Assembly: GCF_048128805.1 (NCBI RefSeq)
Contig: NC_136004.1
Span: forward strand, 25,343,333 to 25,407,332
Reading direction: 5' to 3'
DNA: 64,000 nt
Origin: Centroberyx gerrardi
Taxonomy: Eukaryota; Chordata; Actinopteri; Beryciformes; Berycidae
The notes under the pieces are model-generated. The model saw only the letters and a program-made list of their open reading frames with translations. It searched no databases and was not told the DNA's origin. Below are positions 1 through 32,633 of this stretch, piece by piece. A program made the position numbers and the translations under genes. Each line of letters begins with the position of its first letter. Position 1 is the first letter of the stretch.

Positions 1-3000
1 ACTGATGAGACTGGATAAACCCATTGGTTTGTACATTCATGCATAATGCAAACCCCTTCTTTCTGTGTTTTTTATCATTGTATTTTACCATTGTGTCTTT
101 TTTAAACACTACACTTTGATGTTCTGTGTGTATCACTGTGCAAATAAAGTAAACTAAACTTAATGTTGGATCTAACACGCTCTGTCCGCAACTTGGAGTG
201 AAACCCTAAGGTCTGGGAACCCAGGAAAATCTAAGGTCTTTTGTTGTACTTACTGAAAGAGCATCAGTTAAATGCCTAAAATGTAAATATTTTCTCCAAG
301 AACTATTAAAAGTAATATTATCGAAAACCTAGTTATCGAGAGCGTATCACACAATGGTTAATGGTTCTGCAACAACACATTTTTTTTTAGCCTTTATTTA
401 TCCTGGGAAAGTCAGTTAAGCTCACATGCTCTTTTTCAGCAAACGCCCTGATTCACACTTACACAGCTACACACATTCACACCATCTACTCTGGCAGCAC
501 TGTGGAAGCATTTTGGAGTTAAGTGTCTTGTTGGTAGTCACTGAGGGAGAGTATTTCTCATTCACCTTTCCTGCCCATATTTTCCCTGCCACACCACAAT
601 TTGAACTGATGACCTTCCTGACACAAGTTCATTTTCTCTGTTGTCTAGGCCTTCCTGAGTCATCTTCATGGCTTTGCTCAGAAGCTTATTTCTTGTGTCA
701 CTCACTTGACTTGGTGTGTTTGTGTGCTGTAGGGACGTGGCTGCTGTACCTGCCGTGTACTTGGAGCATCGGTCTGGCTGCCGACCCCGGATGTCTCCCA
801 CATCTGGGCATGCTCACCCTGTTTGGTACGGGGGCTCTGCTGATGAGAGGAGCAGGCTGCACCATCAATGACATGTGGGATAAAGACTTCGACAAGAAGG
901 TACTGCCAGCCAAACAGTCAGTCACATTTGCTAACTGAAATGATGTAATGGCCAGCTTCAGCCAAGTAATCTGATTGGTCAAAGTTAAGCTCTAACTGTG
1001 GTGATAATGAAGCGTACAGCATGCCTAGTTGTTATTTTATGTGTTGCTATGCCAGCTCTTGTTTTAATTTACCAGGGAGCTAGGTAGCAGTGATCTTTCT
1101 TGTTTTTGTTAATGCTATAGAACAGCAAGACATACACATTGTTATTGTGGTTCAGCATTGAATCTGAATGCTGGTGTTCTCTGAATGAGTTGACTGACTG
1201 ACGGAGAGAGATGCTGGTCTCTGTGCAGGTGTCCAGGACAGCCACCCGCCCCATCGCCTCAGGGGAGATCTCTCAGATGCAGGCTCTAGTCTTCCTGGGA
1301 GGGCAGCTCTCTCTCGCACTTGGGGTTCTGCTGTGTCTCAACTATTACAGGTACCCACTGAACGTTAATGTCTTATAGTAATCTGTTTAGTTTTAGTTTA
1401 GTTCATTTGCAAAAATGATATATAACACTGGAAAAAAGAAAGAAGGAAAAGGAATACCAATTGTGCAGTTGAGACAAAAGCCCCCAAAACAGATCATCTC
1501 AAAATTGGAAAAGAATTCATGTGACAAATAATGTACAATAAAATATGCAGGAATGGGCATGTTACCGGAAATATTACCAGCCTGCTATCCTGAGGCTAGT
1601 ACTTCACAAACTTGGACTGCAAAATCAGTTGTTTTAAGGATCCAATATGGTGGTTTTAAGGATCCAAAACTGCAAAATTGTATTCTCTTGCCCAAATTTA
1701 AATGGAACCTAATGGGGATTCCCAGGATCTGTAGGTTCCAATCCTGGTAATATTTATTAGCGGCTAAATATGAATTGCTCAATAGGTCGACCATGGCGTT
1801 CACACTGCCGGAGTTAGGGGGTCCCTTCCCTGCATAGTCCAATAGGTAGAGCATGGCTAATGCCGCTATGTTTTGGGGTTTAATTCCATTGTATTTACTC
1901 CTCACAGCATAGCTCTGGGTGCTGCTTCGTTGTCTCTCGTCATCACCTATCCACTGATGAAGAGGATCACTTACTGGCCACAGCTTGTGTTGGGTATATA
2001 TTAAGAAAGATTATCCTGCAGTGTTTTGCATCTCAAGTAAAGGCTTCTCTACAGTCATTCACATCTTCCATCTTCTGTTTAGGCCTTACCTTCAACTGGG
2101 GAGCGCTGCTCGGCTGGTCTGCTGTCACGGGCTCCTGTGATTGGTCCGTCTGCCTCCCGCTGTATTTCTCAGGAGTGATGTGGACACTGATATATGACAC
2201 TATCTATGCACATCAGGTGAAGGGAGGGGGGGTTGTCTTCTACTGATCTCCATAGCTCCTTTTTCTATTTCTTTTATAGCGCTTACCTGACAGGAATGTT
2301 GTCTGGACTCCTTACCATTGGTTAATTTGAAGTGATGGTGATTTAGGAATTGAAGATTACAATGCTGTTGCGCTCACTGCGAGTCACTCTTGATAAGAAC
2401 AAGCTTAATGCCTTAAATGCAGAAGAGAACAGAGAACTAATGCGAAAATTGTGTATGAATTGAGACAGCGCTCCTTCTTACTCTGTTCTTTTTTTGATTA
2501 CCAGGACAAAGACGACGATGTCAAGATAGGGGTCAAGTCTACTGCACTGAGGTTCCAGGAGCAAACCAAACCGTGGCTGAGTGGCTTTGTGGCGGCCATG
2601 ATGTCAGGACTGGTCGTGGCTGGGGTCAATGCTGAACAGACTCTTCCTTACTATGCTGTGCTGTCCACAGTGGCCATTCACCTAACACATCAGGTAGGAA
2701 GTAGTGGTGTTGTGAGGTGCAGTCTGAATGCCAAATTGTTAAACGGTAATTGATGACAATATATGAAGAGTTTCATTCCATAATGAGATAAATTACCACT
2801 TGAAAAAAAGTGGCACCTCCTCAGTGGACAAAATAACACTTTTCCAGACTGGATCCTCTACATTTATATAAATTGAATGATAAATTTCATGTAAAGTGGC
2901 TATGTAACATTTGATTTACGTCTTTATATCAACTAGGCTGTCTTTCAGTGACATAAATCCTGTTATCATAACCAAACATCCCACTGTGTCAGTCTCTTGC

Positions 3001-3198
3001 ACATTGTAATGTGATGTTTACTTTCTTCTCTCGTAGGTTTACACATTGGACATCAACAAACCAGAGGACTGCTGGAAGAAATTTGTCTCCAACAGAAACC
3101 TTGGACTGCTGTTGTTTTTAGGCATTGTTGCCGGCAATTTGTGGAAAGAAAGAAGAGATACTTTATTGCAAAATGAGGAACAACAAGCATCCAGATAA
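1..3198 (+). CDS. coq2: 4-hydroxybenzoate polyprenyltransferase, mitochondrial (partial, 5' end outside window)
   Basis: Coding exons seen: 1-26 (end of an exon), 733-899, 1229-1350, 1908-1993, 2083-2216, 2505-2693 and 3037-3198 (stop TAA). Phases join correctly through all seven. The protein is a UbiA-type membrane prenyltransferase that attaches the polyprenyl tail to 4-hydroxybenzoate in the inner mitochondrial membrane, the second step of ubiquinone synthesis. The first Asp-rich motif is NDMWDKDFD (exon 733-899) and the second is [13 protein letters not shown], across the 2216/2505 junction. Conserved stretches include [29 protein letters not shown] and [10 protein letters not shown]. Hydrophobic helices run throughout. 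The C-terminus [12 protein letters not shown] aligns with human NLWKEKK. The N-terminal targeting peptide and first exon(s) are missing because the window begins inside an exon. The gene is convergent with mboat4. Identity is firm from family knowledge. Confidence 0.96.
370..630 (+). repeat. Dispersed SINE-like repeat, copy 1 (coq2 intron)
   Basis: The segment reads ttatttatcctgggaaagtc, then an acgccctgattcacacttac-like block, then cagcactgtgg and a gtcttgttggtagtcactga block. The same order of blocks is found at 38688-38945, and a tail-only copy is at about 46855-46948. I recognise this as a common teleost interspersed family. The class (SINE or MITE) is uncertain. Confidence 0.65.
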
Positions 3199-3288
3199 GT
3201 GAGATGAGCTTTTGTAGAGTACAAATCTTATTTATTACACTTCCACATACTACATTGTTATACAGTGTATTTTGGGGGTTTGATCCCA

Positions 3289-3294
3289 AATAAA
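3289..3294 (+). terminator. Candidate polyadenylation signal of coq2
   Basis: AATAAA lies about 90 bases after the coq2 stop codon. A second AATAAA is at about 3345-3350. Either could end the transcript. Position is the only evidence. Confidence 0.5.
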
Positions 3295-3981
3295 GCTCAA
3301 TCAGAGAGCAAACATTTGTGGCATAAGCTGATTTAAACCCACACAATAAAGAAACCGGATATATTAATTTTCTCATGAAAGTCGTCTCAGTGATGTTCGT
3401 TGATTTAAAAATCAAACACTGAGAAATGTATTTGCCATTTGAACAGCTCACCCCTGTTTCAGGTTCACATTCAATTGGATATTTGTGAGATTAAATTGAT
3501 TAAAAAACAATTAATTGATTAAAAAACTATTGATTAAAATTTTAAATTGATTTAAAAAAATATCCTATTATATATTATTATATATTAGCACCATTTACTT
3601 CCATGTTCACATGCTTCTATTGAAAGTAGCCAGGTTACAGTGTAACACAGTGTGTTTACCTCTAGTAACTGCACACAAAAAAATAAAAAATAAATTCAGT
3701 CACTGCTAATAATAAATGTGGTAATAATCATGGGGGAAAACTGTCATGTTTTACTATTCAACTTCAATTTACACTAGCATGCATTTACTCCTATAACTCC
3801 AATTCATTTAGCATGAGTGGTTGCTGAAACAGAGAGCCAAACCATGAATTTCAGTTGAATCTTGTTCTTAGATTACACTCAAGCCAAGAAACCATTTGAA
3901 TATAATATCAATTAAATATGAATTATCCATTGGCATTCAGTGAATAATACAGCCTTGACTACGCGTGTTCAGCATGACTAC

Positions 3982-5770
3982 CTAATGCGTTGTTTTAGAA
4001 CTCAATAAGATGAAAAGCAGAATTATATTAAAAAGTGGAAACAGACCTAAGTACGTCACCGACAAAAGTCTCAAACCCGACATATCTCGTAATTCGACCG
4101 CTACAACAACACACGTAATAATCATTTGAGTGTTTATCCAACTGATGCAAGTGTACAACAGTTTCCTCCACGTTGATGTAAGCTTTGGGTGCAGGTACCT
4201 GTGTATCTGGTAGTCTGCCTTCACTGCTGCTGCCCAGCCCAAAAACCCCACAAAATGACCTAGATGCAAACCGTGCCACCATACTGAAAACCCAAAAGTC
4301 ATTAACAACGGGAAGGTTTTGCACCTCAGGAAAACCAGCCTACGCAACCATGAAGCTGTCGTGGCATTCCATCGCCGGGCGAACTCTGACACGCGGCTCG
4401 ACGTCTCGATGGTCCACAGATCACCATCAGATAGTCCGCTCCAGTTTGGGGAGTTGCCTGAGAAGTCAGCCCAAAAGCCAAACCCAGCTGCGTTGTTGAG
4501 GCATTCACTGATCCTCCAGTGAGAATAATATCGGATCCTTAAAACCGCTGCCAGACCCCAGAGCCACAGGACGCCACAGAGAACGCCGGAGTTGGAGGGA
4601 TCAGAGGCGTGATGTTGCATACAGTAAACAAGGCAATACCTAACCCACTCCAGCAGTAACACCTGCATCACCTTGAGGGAGACCACACCCAGAGGATTGG
4701 GTGGAGGGCTGAGGCTGATTCCCTCGATTAGAGACACAAATTGGCTGTAGGAGCACAAAGGACCGCCGAGCAGCGTGGTGAAGTTGAGGACGTAGCTGCT
4801 GAGAGGGAGAAGCAGGACCCAACGCTTCCTGTGGGGCGAAGCGTCAGGTGGCAGGACGGCTCTTTCCTCCTGGAGGTCCAAGGACACCGAGGTGATCCTC
4901 TGAGTGAGCAGCATTAAAGAGGAAACAGCCAAAAACAGTCTGAAAGTACAAGAGATGTAGCCCAGTGTGTCACGGTTTGATTATGATTTATTTTGTGCAA
5001 AGAGAGGTTTATATGTTTGAATATCCGTACACATGCATATTTATATCCCCAGAGCATAAAACCTAAAAGCATTCAAAACACTTATTTCCAATGTTGTTCT
5101 TGGTGGAAAATGAATAGCAAAAACAGTTATTTAAATGTTAACAGTTCAAAATACATGATTTCATCCAGAGAAATGCTTGCATTTGGTAAGCAGTGGTTTT
5201 AAAGTAGCTAACAAATGTATTTTTTTTTCAAAAATGATGTTGAATTTGTTATGTCAGCAATCGTGTAGTAAATGTAGGTTGTGTTTTTTTTTTCTAATGG
5301 TGGATATCTCATTTTAGAATGAAACTCTTCACATAATAGGCCTATATATCGGACACTGAAAACAAAAGTGTGAAGATTTATACTAGGATAGCTCATGAAC
5401 CGTATTAGTTTCATAGACAGCCAAGCTGAAAATTCACTGTTGACCTGGGATATTCTTGTACAGCATGTAGATGTAAGTTGTCATAGCAATGTCTATCTCG
5501 CTGCAGAGGTCTGAGCTGAGGTGAGGTTGGTACCTGATGCTGACAGGCTCATGGAGGTAGTATTCCCTGTACTGTATGAGCAGGTGCCAGAAGGTCTGCC
5601 ACAGCATCTGGATCCCAAACACCCAAGAGTGGATACAGCCAGGATCCACAGAGCAGACGAGCAACATGAAGACAAAGGTGGAGGCGAACAGAAGCGCGCT
5701 GTAGACGCCCATGGTGACAACTGCCAGGACGCATCCTCCGACAGAGACGAACAGGTACCTGTTGATGAGA
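3982..5770 (-). CDS. mboat4: Ghrelin O-acyltransferase (MBOAT4/GOAT), N-terminal exon not found
   Basis: Two minus-strand coding exons: 5534-5770 and 3982-4939. They join as AG|A (Arg), and the last exon is an exact number of codons to the stop. GOAT is an endoplasmic reticulum membrane enzyme that octanoylates ghrelin on Ser3. Recognisable stretches: INRYLFVSVGG, MLWQTFWHL, EYYLHEPVSIR, SSLMLLTQRITSVSLDL, GGPLCS, YYSHWRISECLNNAAGFGF, FARRWNATTASWLRRLVF (the MBOAT catalytic Asn) and FSVWWHGLHLGH (the catalytic His). Several hydrophobic helices are visible. The Met at 5778 lies just upstream of the acceptor, with an in-frame stop before it. The true start is therefore in a further upstream exon of about 35-40 codons (the human protein begins MEWLWLFFL). 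I searched roughly 5.8-9 kb on the minus strand by eye and could not place it. It may be short or diverged. Confidence 0.93.
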
Positions 5771-6837
5771 CTGCACATTCAGGCTGGAGGCTCAGTACGA
5801 TCCTGAATGAGCAGATTTTCTAAAAGATTTTCTCCAGTCTGTAACTGCAGTATAGTGCCCCCTGTTAAAATGCTGCAGTTGTGCTACTGCCTGTTTATGT
5901 TCAGATTGGACTGACATTATTTCATTCTCAAACTGAATCAGTGAGGTTTTGATATAAGGACTCACAAGTAGAATTTAGATGTAAAATGAATCCTGAATTT
6001 GAATTCATTGCAATAAGTTCCCCATTTTAGACTGTCAGGCTTAGCTGTCCAGCACAACGTAATGCACTGTAATGAATTTCCTGATAGATCGCTGTTATGT
6101 ATTGTATATAAAAAAAAAATCAACTGATTCGTAATTAAATTTTGATCATACAGACCTGGACGTCAGGGACAGATATCCCTGTTTAGCTAGAAAATAGAAC
6201 AACAGTGCGAATGGAAGTGAAAAACATTGATGCATCAAGAATCGATGTTGCTCCCACAGCCAGTTCATCAAGCCCATGTCAGAGTATGAATATCACAAAG
6301 AAATGAACAAAGCCACAGACAAGATGTGTTTGACCATTTGGTGCAGAGTTTCCTCTATTAAAGAGGTGAAGTATTTGTTTTTCCTAGACTGACTATCTTT
6401 GCCATTCCTCTTGTGGCTGGCATGGAAATAATTCCTTTTATTTACTATTGCCAGTAATGTGTGATAAGAAAGCCATTTGTGAATCCATATTTGAGTAACT
6501 AGCAACTACAAGACGTCTATTTTTCACTTTGTCATTGCCGTAGGAGATTATTTATGTACATGTGTTTTATTTTAGGAACAAGACATGTTTTTGAGTCTAG
6601 AAAAAGACTGCTTGCTACTATTGTGCTTTCATACCTGTACTTGATTATGGAGATTTGTTGTGTATATCAGTTGCATATGAGTTGCATTATATCAGCATCT
6701 GGGTTGGATACTGTACACCATAGTGTGTTGAGATTTCTCACAAACTGTAAGACCCTCACGCATGTTTGTACATGTACTTTCCAGGGCTGGTAGGCCAATT
6801 TTTAAATTCAATCACTGATATTTACCTTTTTACATTT

Positions 6838-6930
6838 TAGCCATTTAGTTGATGCTTTTATCTAGAATGACAGTGAATGCAGTAGTAGAATAAGCTTCAG
6901 TTCCAATATTACAACATTACAGTAAATCAA
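6838..6930 (+). repeat. Copy of a teleost repeat with a 'ttatccagagcaacttacaa' core
   Basis: The block tttagccatttagttgatgc followed by tagaataagcttcagt matches the better copy at 14597-14760 and partial copies at about 22230-22300, 22365-22430, 28245-28290 and 48015-48065. It is a common dispersed fish element of unknown class. Confidence 0.6.
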
Positions 6931-6944
6931 TAATAAGTAAACAA

Positions 6945-7650
6945 CAACCTTTTATTTGTATAGCACTTTCCAAAACACAGTTACAAAGAGCTGTACAAAG
7001 GAGTAAAAAAAACAAAAAGGATAAAATCAACAGTCAAAGCAACACGCAATGTAAGCAAAGCAATAAACCTAAACGCAAAGCAAGAAATGGAAAAGCAAAA
7101 CATAAAAAGGCAGGTCAAGAACAATTAATAAAAGTCTACAATTACGCAAGTCAGTTAAAGTGAGTGTTAAGAGGTGATTCCAAAGACGATACAGATTTAG
7201 CCAGCCTAAGCTCTTCAGGCAGGTCGTTCAAAGTCTAGGAGCCTTGATGGCAAAGGCTCAATCGCCTCGCCTGTTTCCAATCTAGACTTTGGACTAGATT
7301 TTTCTATCTGACTTGTATGGGGTTAAAAGGTCTGTGATATATCCGTGCCTTTAAAGGTGAATAGTAAAATCTTGAAATGAATTACAAGACTAACAGGTAA
7401 ACCGATGTAAAGATACAAAAATTTGGTGATATGATCTTGTCTTTTTGCTCCAATCCTAGAGTCCCAGCTGCTGTATTTTGTGTAAGCTGTACATGGAGAG
7501 AGGGATGATTGACTGAGGCAGGAGTACAGAGAGTTGCTATACTTAAAATAAGAAGAGATAAAAGCATGAATGACTTTTTCCCAGATCGCTAAAAAAAGAG
7601 AAGATTGTTCAACTCTCTTAACCTGTTCATCAAAGCTCAAATTTGCTAAT
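6945..7650 (-). repeat. Long interspersed repeat fragment in the mboat4-gldc spacer
   Basis: The segment starts tttatttgtatagcactttc and contains an A-rich block (many aaagca/aataaa words). It continues with cttcaggcaggtcgttcaaa, ggagccttgatggcaaaggc, aaaaggtctgtgatat, a ctgctgtattttgtgtaagc block and finally cctgttcatcaaagctc. I recognise this block order as a very common teleost interspersed sequence, here in the orientation with its poly-T/tail end at left. Open reading frames in it are shadows. Class uncertain. Confidence 0.6.
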
Positions 7651-10200
7651 TTGCAAATCTAAAAATAACACCTATAGGCTTCCTCCCGCTGCTGGCTTTA
7701 CAAGAATTTTCTTTTTACTTCAAGATAAGAAGGAGAAGTGGTGAGTGGTCAGAGGTCACCGCTAGTGTTTAGATTTCATATCAGCAGAAGTTAGATCTAT
7801 AAATACTACCCAACAGTACTTTTGGTGGGGCAGGAGATACAACTTCAAGTCATTTTTTTCAGTTTCACTACTGATTTTTGAGGGCAGCATGAGATCCCGA
7901 GTCATTTCTGCTCACTGTCCCTAAGACAGAAAAACCTACAGAAAGATGTGAAACTTAGGGAATCGGGTTCTCCGGGTGAATTTAAAGCCGTTTCTCAGCC
8001 AAATGGAAGATGAATCTTTTGGAAATTATCAAGGCTGTGATTACGTTGAGTGCGCCCTTGTCTCTTCTCTCTATCATTCTTTCTCTTTCTCCTCTTCTTC
8101 ATGTTCTCTGAGATTAGATATACTTCATTGTGAAACATTTTTCAGCTTTCTGTAGCTAAATGTGCTCCTGCTGTCCTGAACAAGCCTCCCTCCTACAAGA
8201 GATCTTTGACCTCAACTGGGCCAGCCTTGATAAATAAAGGTTGAATCTTAAAAAAAGCTTCAATTTATGCTCTTGTAAGTTTATAGCTGACTATTTGGAT
8301 AGTATTCAAATGAACAAACCGTTAATAAGAGACTGCGGTAGTTGTAACCCTCTGACAGAATAATGTCCATCAGGGTGTTTTGAACTGCCTTCACTAAGAG
8401 GGAAGGTTCATGGTAAAGAGGTCAGCCCTGTTACGCAATAAGTTATGGTAGTGAACACCAAGGGGCACCAAAATGCATTGAGCTTTAGCAGTTTTACAAT
8501 TAACATGTTCACAATCACCTACACTCATTCATTTTCTATACCAGTTTCTCTTGTATCATTTTTGCAAGGGATAAAATGTTGCAAAATACACTGAATATGA
8601 TTAATTGTAGTTGTCTTTTTATCTTGCTTTGACTCTGACAGAGCACTGGAATTTGACTGCGATCTGTCAAAAATACTTGAGGCTCAAATATATCTCATAA
8701 ACTTTCTGGCTTTCTCCTATATAGTTTACTCCATTCACTCTTTGACATTGAAAACTTTAATAAATCCAAATGTACCCTGGTGCCCTAGCACATTTTTTTA
8801 TTTATTTATTTATTTTTTATACCAAAAAGCTCATATTATGTGTCAGAGGAAATGGAGTCAACTCAGCTTGGTAGCCATCTAGGCTACTTTCTCTTTTTAC
8901 CCTTACTTAGTTTCTCTGATCAAAAAGTTTATTTATATAGCACTTATCTATAGAAATATATTGGGCAACGCATTCGAAAGAAAAGGAGCTTTCACAAGAA
9001 CCAGTAAACTTTACTTAAAAGATACTTTCAAGTGTTAATTTTGTAATTTGGGCATGTGCAAGTTCCTACACAGAACAGTCTAGTTTGCTACAAAAAGTAA
9101 AGTAAAATGGATAGTTCCGGTCCTTTGTTCTGATTGGCTGAGTCATGTTCGAACCGTTGTGAAATGCCCAATAAACTCACACACCTATGATTGCATTACA
9201 GTTGATTTAAATATTAATGCACTACCCAATGATTTATGCACTACCCAAAAATCACCACTCATAGAACTTACGTGTCGCTTAGCAACCCTAATAAACTCGG
9301 AACAGTGAGGCTTCTTCTTCCCGGAGAGAGTACACTTTTCTATTAGTTCAGTGTACCGATATCACATGTAGAAAGTATCATACAAACAAAAGTAACGACT
9401 TATTTTTTGATTGGTAACTGAAATATTATAATGAAAATTAAATGGTAGTTCGGTTGCATTTCTCATTGGAAAAAGTAATAACATTACTGTTACCACCCAA
9501 CTATGTTCTTCATAAGGAAACAATAATTAAAGTTCATAAATAAAAGAAACTTAAAAACATATATATAACGATAAAAGTTTAGCAAAATCAAAATTTGATA
9601 TGATATGACGTTGTACACCGGGTTCACGATAACGAAGATCGTCTATGTTTTGGAAGGTGAATCACTCATAGGCTAGTTAAAGGAAAAAAAAGAAATGTCC
9701 TTCCTTCTGGTCTACCCTCGTCCATGAGTTTTCCTCCTGCAAACCTATCACTGCTACCATACAGTGACTGGTACAGACCTGAAATACAGTTGTGTACAGT
9801 TGTCTAAAAAAAACAAAAACTACACATCACGACAACATAAATCATAGCTCTGGATGTTAACAATGCATAAGGTTTGTGTGTAATGTCTGACATTGACAAT
9901 GTAAATAACTTCATTTTCTTCATTTAACATTTCTGTTTATTCTCTCATCTGTACACCTGATAATATTTGATATAGGCCTAATAATTAATTCAGAGACTTA
10001 CACCAAAACCTGACATTTACAATTTATGTTTTGATTGTTGAAAATGTTTCTGCTATTAAACTATTGTAGGTTGTCTATGTTTGACTAGTTATCCGCAGGG
10101 AACATAAAGTAGATTGCCAATAGCGCTTAAGTGTTTTAGGGTGGATTTCTCCTTTAGGTAAAGACGGAATTGTCAGAAATGAAACTCTCCACTCTCCGGT
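7650..10200. other. Spacer with no recognised gene
   Basis: AT-rich spacer between mboat4 and gldc. About 8160-8250 holds a LINE-like 3' tail (gagatctttgacctcaactg ... gataaataaagg). About 8790-8815 is a ttta run, and 8925-8950 begins tttatttatatagcacttat, like other fish repeat starts. The missing first exon of mboat4 could lie here or between 5.8 and 7 kb, but I could not identify it. No open frame resembles a known protein. Confidence 0.6.
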
Positions 10201-10254
10201 GTGAGAGCTCTCCCGTTTTTTCCTCCTCTCAGACAGAGGACGGTGGGCACTGGG

Positions 10255-10385
10255 CACGTGAGAAAGTTTAGCAGCTGTCTAACCGGGGCTCGTCACTGCG
10301 TCAGCGCGCATCTCCACTCTGATTGGCCCGCTCTTGTGCAACTGGGTAGTCGTATAAACTCAGCAGTTTGAAGGAGTTGGCAGAG
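10255..10385 (+). promoter_or_regulatory. Likely core promoter of gldc
   Basis: An E-box CACGTG is at 10255-10260, an inverted CCAAT box (ATTGG) at 10322-10326 and TATAAA at 10353-10358. They are spaced as in a TATA-type promoter, so transcription would start near 10385, about 105 bases before the ATG. The surrounding 10.2-10.8 kb is richer in G+C than the flanks. The inference rests on motif order and position only. Confidence 0.55.
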
Positions 10386-10490
10386 TCTCCTGCACGGATC
10401 GCATCAGTCTCAGGGGGGAAAAATCTACTGAGCAACGGGGTGGGAAGAGGATTTTTCTTTTCTGCAAACTGTCTTGCGAGTGATTTAAAG

Positions 10491-29987
<19,497 letters not shown>

Positions 29988-30481
29988 GCGCTCTGTCTGA
30001 CTCACCGCAAGGGGGTTTCCCCTTCTCGAACTATTCCATTGGTCCAAAAGGTGCAACTTTTGCTCTCCCGGGTAGCAAAATAAACGCACCCTGTGACACT
30101 GAGGTCTCTCCAGTATATGAACCACATCACCGCACCTCCGAATTACTCTGAAAATCCCGTCAAGAGCTGAGCATTGTTAATTTCTGACTCCCGTCTCCTT
30201 ATAATGCCCTCGGTGCCTCTATTCCATGTTGTATAAAATAACTGCCTTGACTTTCCCCTTGTTTTTTTTTCTCTTACATACCACAATGGACTGACAAAAA
30301 CGTAGGTGTCAAGTTGTCTTGTAGGCTTTTGTTAATATTTGCATCCAGTGTATGAAAATGTTTTAATGTGTGTTGTGACATTCGTCAGCCAAATAGATGA
30401 GGCTAGTCTTAATGTTAATTTTTTAATGAATTGTTTTCTAATCTTAATTGTTTTGTCTGTTTTAGAAAAAAAAATGGCTGT

Positions 30482-30487
30482 ATTAAA
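30482..30487 (+). terminator. Candidate polyadenylation signal of gldc
   Basis: ATTAAA lies about 495 bases after the gldc stop codon, just before T-rich sequence. It would give a 3' UTR of about 0.5 kb. Confidence 0.45.
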
Positions 30488-31192
30488 CATTTTTGTCTTT
30501 AAGTCTTTGAGTGTTGAATGTTTTGTGTGAAGGCAGGTAAGATGCACTACTGGAAAACTGCAGGCGGGATTACGATTTTTCAGATGAGGCAACATTGCCA
30601 CCCAGTAGTGACTGATAAACCACTTTCTCTCATGTTCTCACAATTTTACAGTCAGCGCTGTCAACACCAGTTTACCTCATACTGACAAAAGAGATTACAA
30701 GACGTGGAACAGCTCTTTGTGTTCCCATGATTCCCTTCTCTTCAGCAGGTCTTTTATCCCCATCTAATTGGCCTGTGCAGCATAACTGTTCCAGGAACTG
30801 TCCAACTCTGTTCTAGTAACTGTGAAACCATGAAGGCTTTGTTTGCCTCCTACATTCACATAACCAGTATTCCCACTGTAATGCTAAGTATTTACCCACA
30901 GGAAATCAGCTCGGTGAGGGCTTAGCTTGATGGGAATAAGGGTGTGACTGTCGTTTGAACTTTCACTCTTAAACAATTTGTACATACCCCAGATTCTTAA
31001 GACACTACAAATAGAATTGTCCTTGGTATTGACTTCATGGTACGGTGACCTACTCCTGAAAGTTTGCCTGTGTCAGGATCTGTTTGACTCTAATGTAGCT
31101 GAGCAAAGCTAAACCTAGATGAACCTGGCAATAAGGGTTATAGGAACAAGTCACAAATGGAGTCATGTATTTAAAACCATCAGTGCAGTGAT

Positions 31193-31198
31193 TTTATT
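31193..31198 (-). terminator. Candidate polyadenylation signal of the SLC16 transporter
   Basis: AATAAA on the minus strand about 1.4 kb beyond the stop codon. The stretch 31.2-32.6 kb is AT-rich with no recognised repeat, as expected of a long 3' UTR. It leaves about 0.7 kb between the ends of this gene and gldc. Confidence 0.4.
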
Positions 31199-32633
31199 TT
31201 TGTTTCAATACTACTAGCATGAAAATATTCCATATATTGTTACAGCTTTGATAAAACCTAACTTTAAAAAACAAACAATTTTACATGTTTCAGTTATAAA
31301 ACAAAAAAGGTGCATAAGTATGATATCATTCCATTAATTCTACTCCAACGTTACTTCTCAAAGAAAATTCCCTGATGAAACTGCTTTGAGTGTACATTTT
31401 TCAAGTAGAACAAAAGTGCAATGGGGAGTTGTGTGTGAGAACTGGTAACATAAAAGCAACAGTATCTTTGAACTAAAATTGTAAGATCACAAAGAAAATT
31501 CATTTTGGTAACTGTAAAACCTTTTTGTAGGCCTGGTTTCCTTAAAGACACACTGGCAACTTAAAAAACAAAACAAAACTGGATGGGTTAGACTGGCTGA
31601 AAGTTTTTAAGTCACAATTTTGCTGCAACATGACTGTGACAGTATGTATTATGACAGCCAGACATCAGACCTATGGAAGCCTTTGGAAGCTGCACCTCCT
31701 GCTGGCGACACATTGTTATTACAGAAAATGTGCTGCTTTCAACACTTGCACTTACTTATACTAGAAACCTGAGTTATGTACTGCTGAAAAGTTGCTCCAA
31801 TTATGCCACTATATCTTTAAGATTAGGCCTGGTCCTTGAACAACATTGTGGCTCCCCATTGAGCACCAAGCTTAATCCACATGTGGTAAACCAGCCCACA
31901 GGATATACAGCAAAATGGCTTCAACTAAAGTAGAAGCCATCTCAGAGAATCTCAACAGAGCCTCATGTCCCATTGACAACTTATAAAAAATAAAAATGAC
32001 AGAATGCTCTACTGAGGGGAAAAAAAGATCAGTCTGACCTATAAGATCAATTTGCCTGAATGAGTCATTCAGTACTTTATCTGTAGTAATACTGCATAGA
32101 TAAGAACACAGTGGAATACCATAAGAAGGCACCAGTTGGCGGTATGTCTAACAGCATTTAAAATGTTCCCGAGAAATTAGGGAAATTTTAAAAAATATAT
32201 TTTTGAAAGAAAAAAATATGATATGGGAGGGACTGTATGTGCTTTACAGTGACAGGTGCTTTCAAGTGAACAGATTTGTTACCGGCTACAACTTTAAAAA
32301 AAAAAACCCCACTAAATCTAAAAAACACTGAAATGGCCGAAAAGGGGGTTTTAATACCTGCAGGAACCATTGTGAGTCAGTTTAGAAACACAAAACTGGC
32401 TCAACATAAAAATCACCTAAACCTGTATCACGTCACACCCTTAAACCAGGTAGTCAGGTAATCAGGTAGTGTGTGCATTAACAGATTGAACAAGATGATA
32501 TCTATCTTTCTGTCCCTTCACAACAGGCGCTGGGCTTGGAAGGTCCAAGAACCTCATTAAGTTAAAAAAAATAAAAAAATAAAAATGCAACAAGGTCTCA
32601 CTTCGAAAGACAAAAGTTGCCGTTGCCTCTGTC

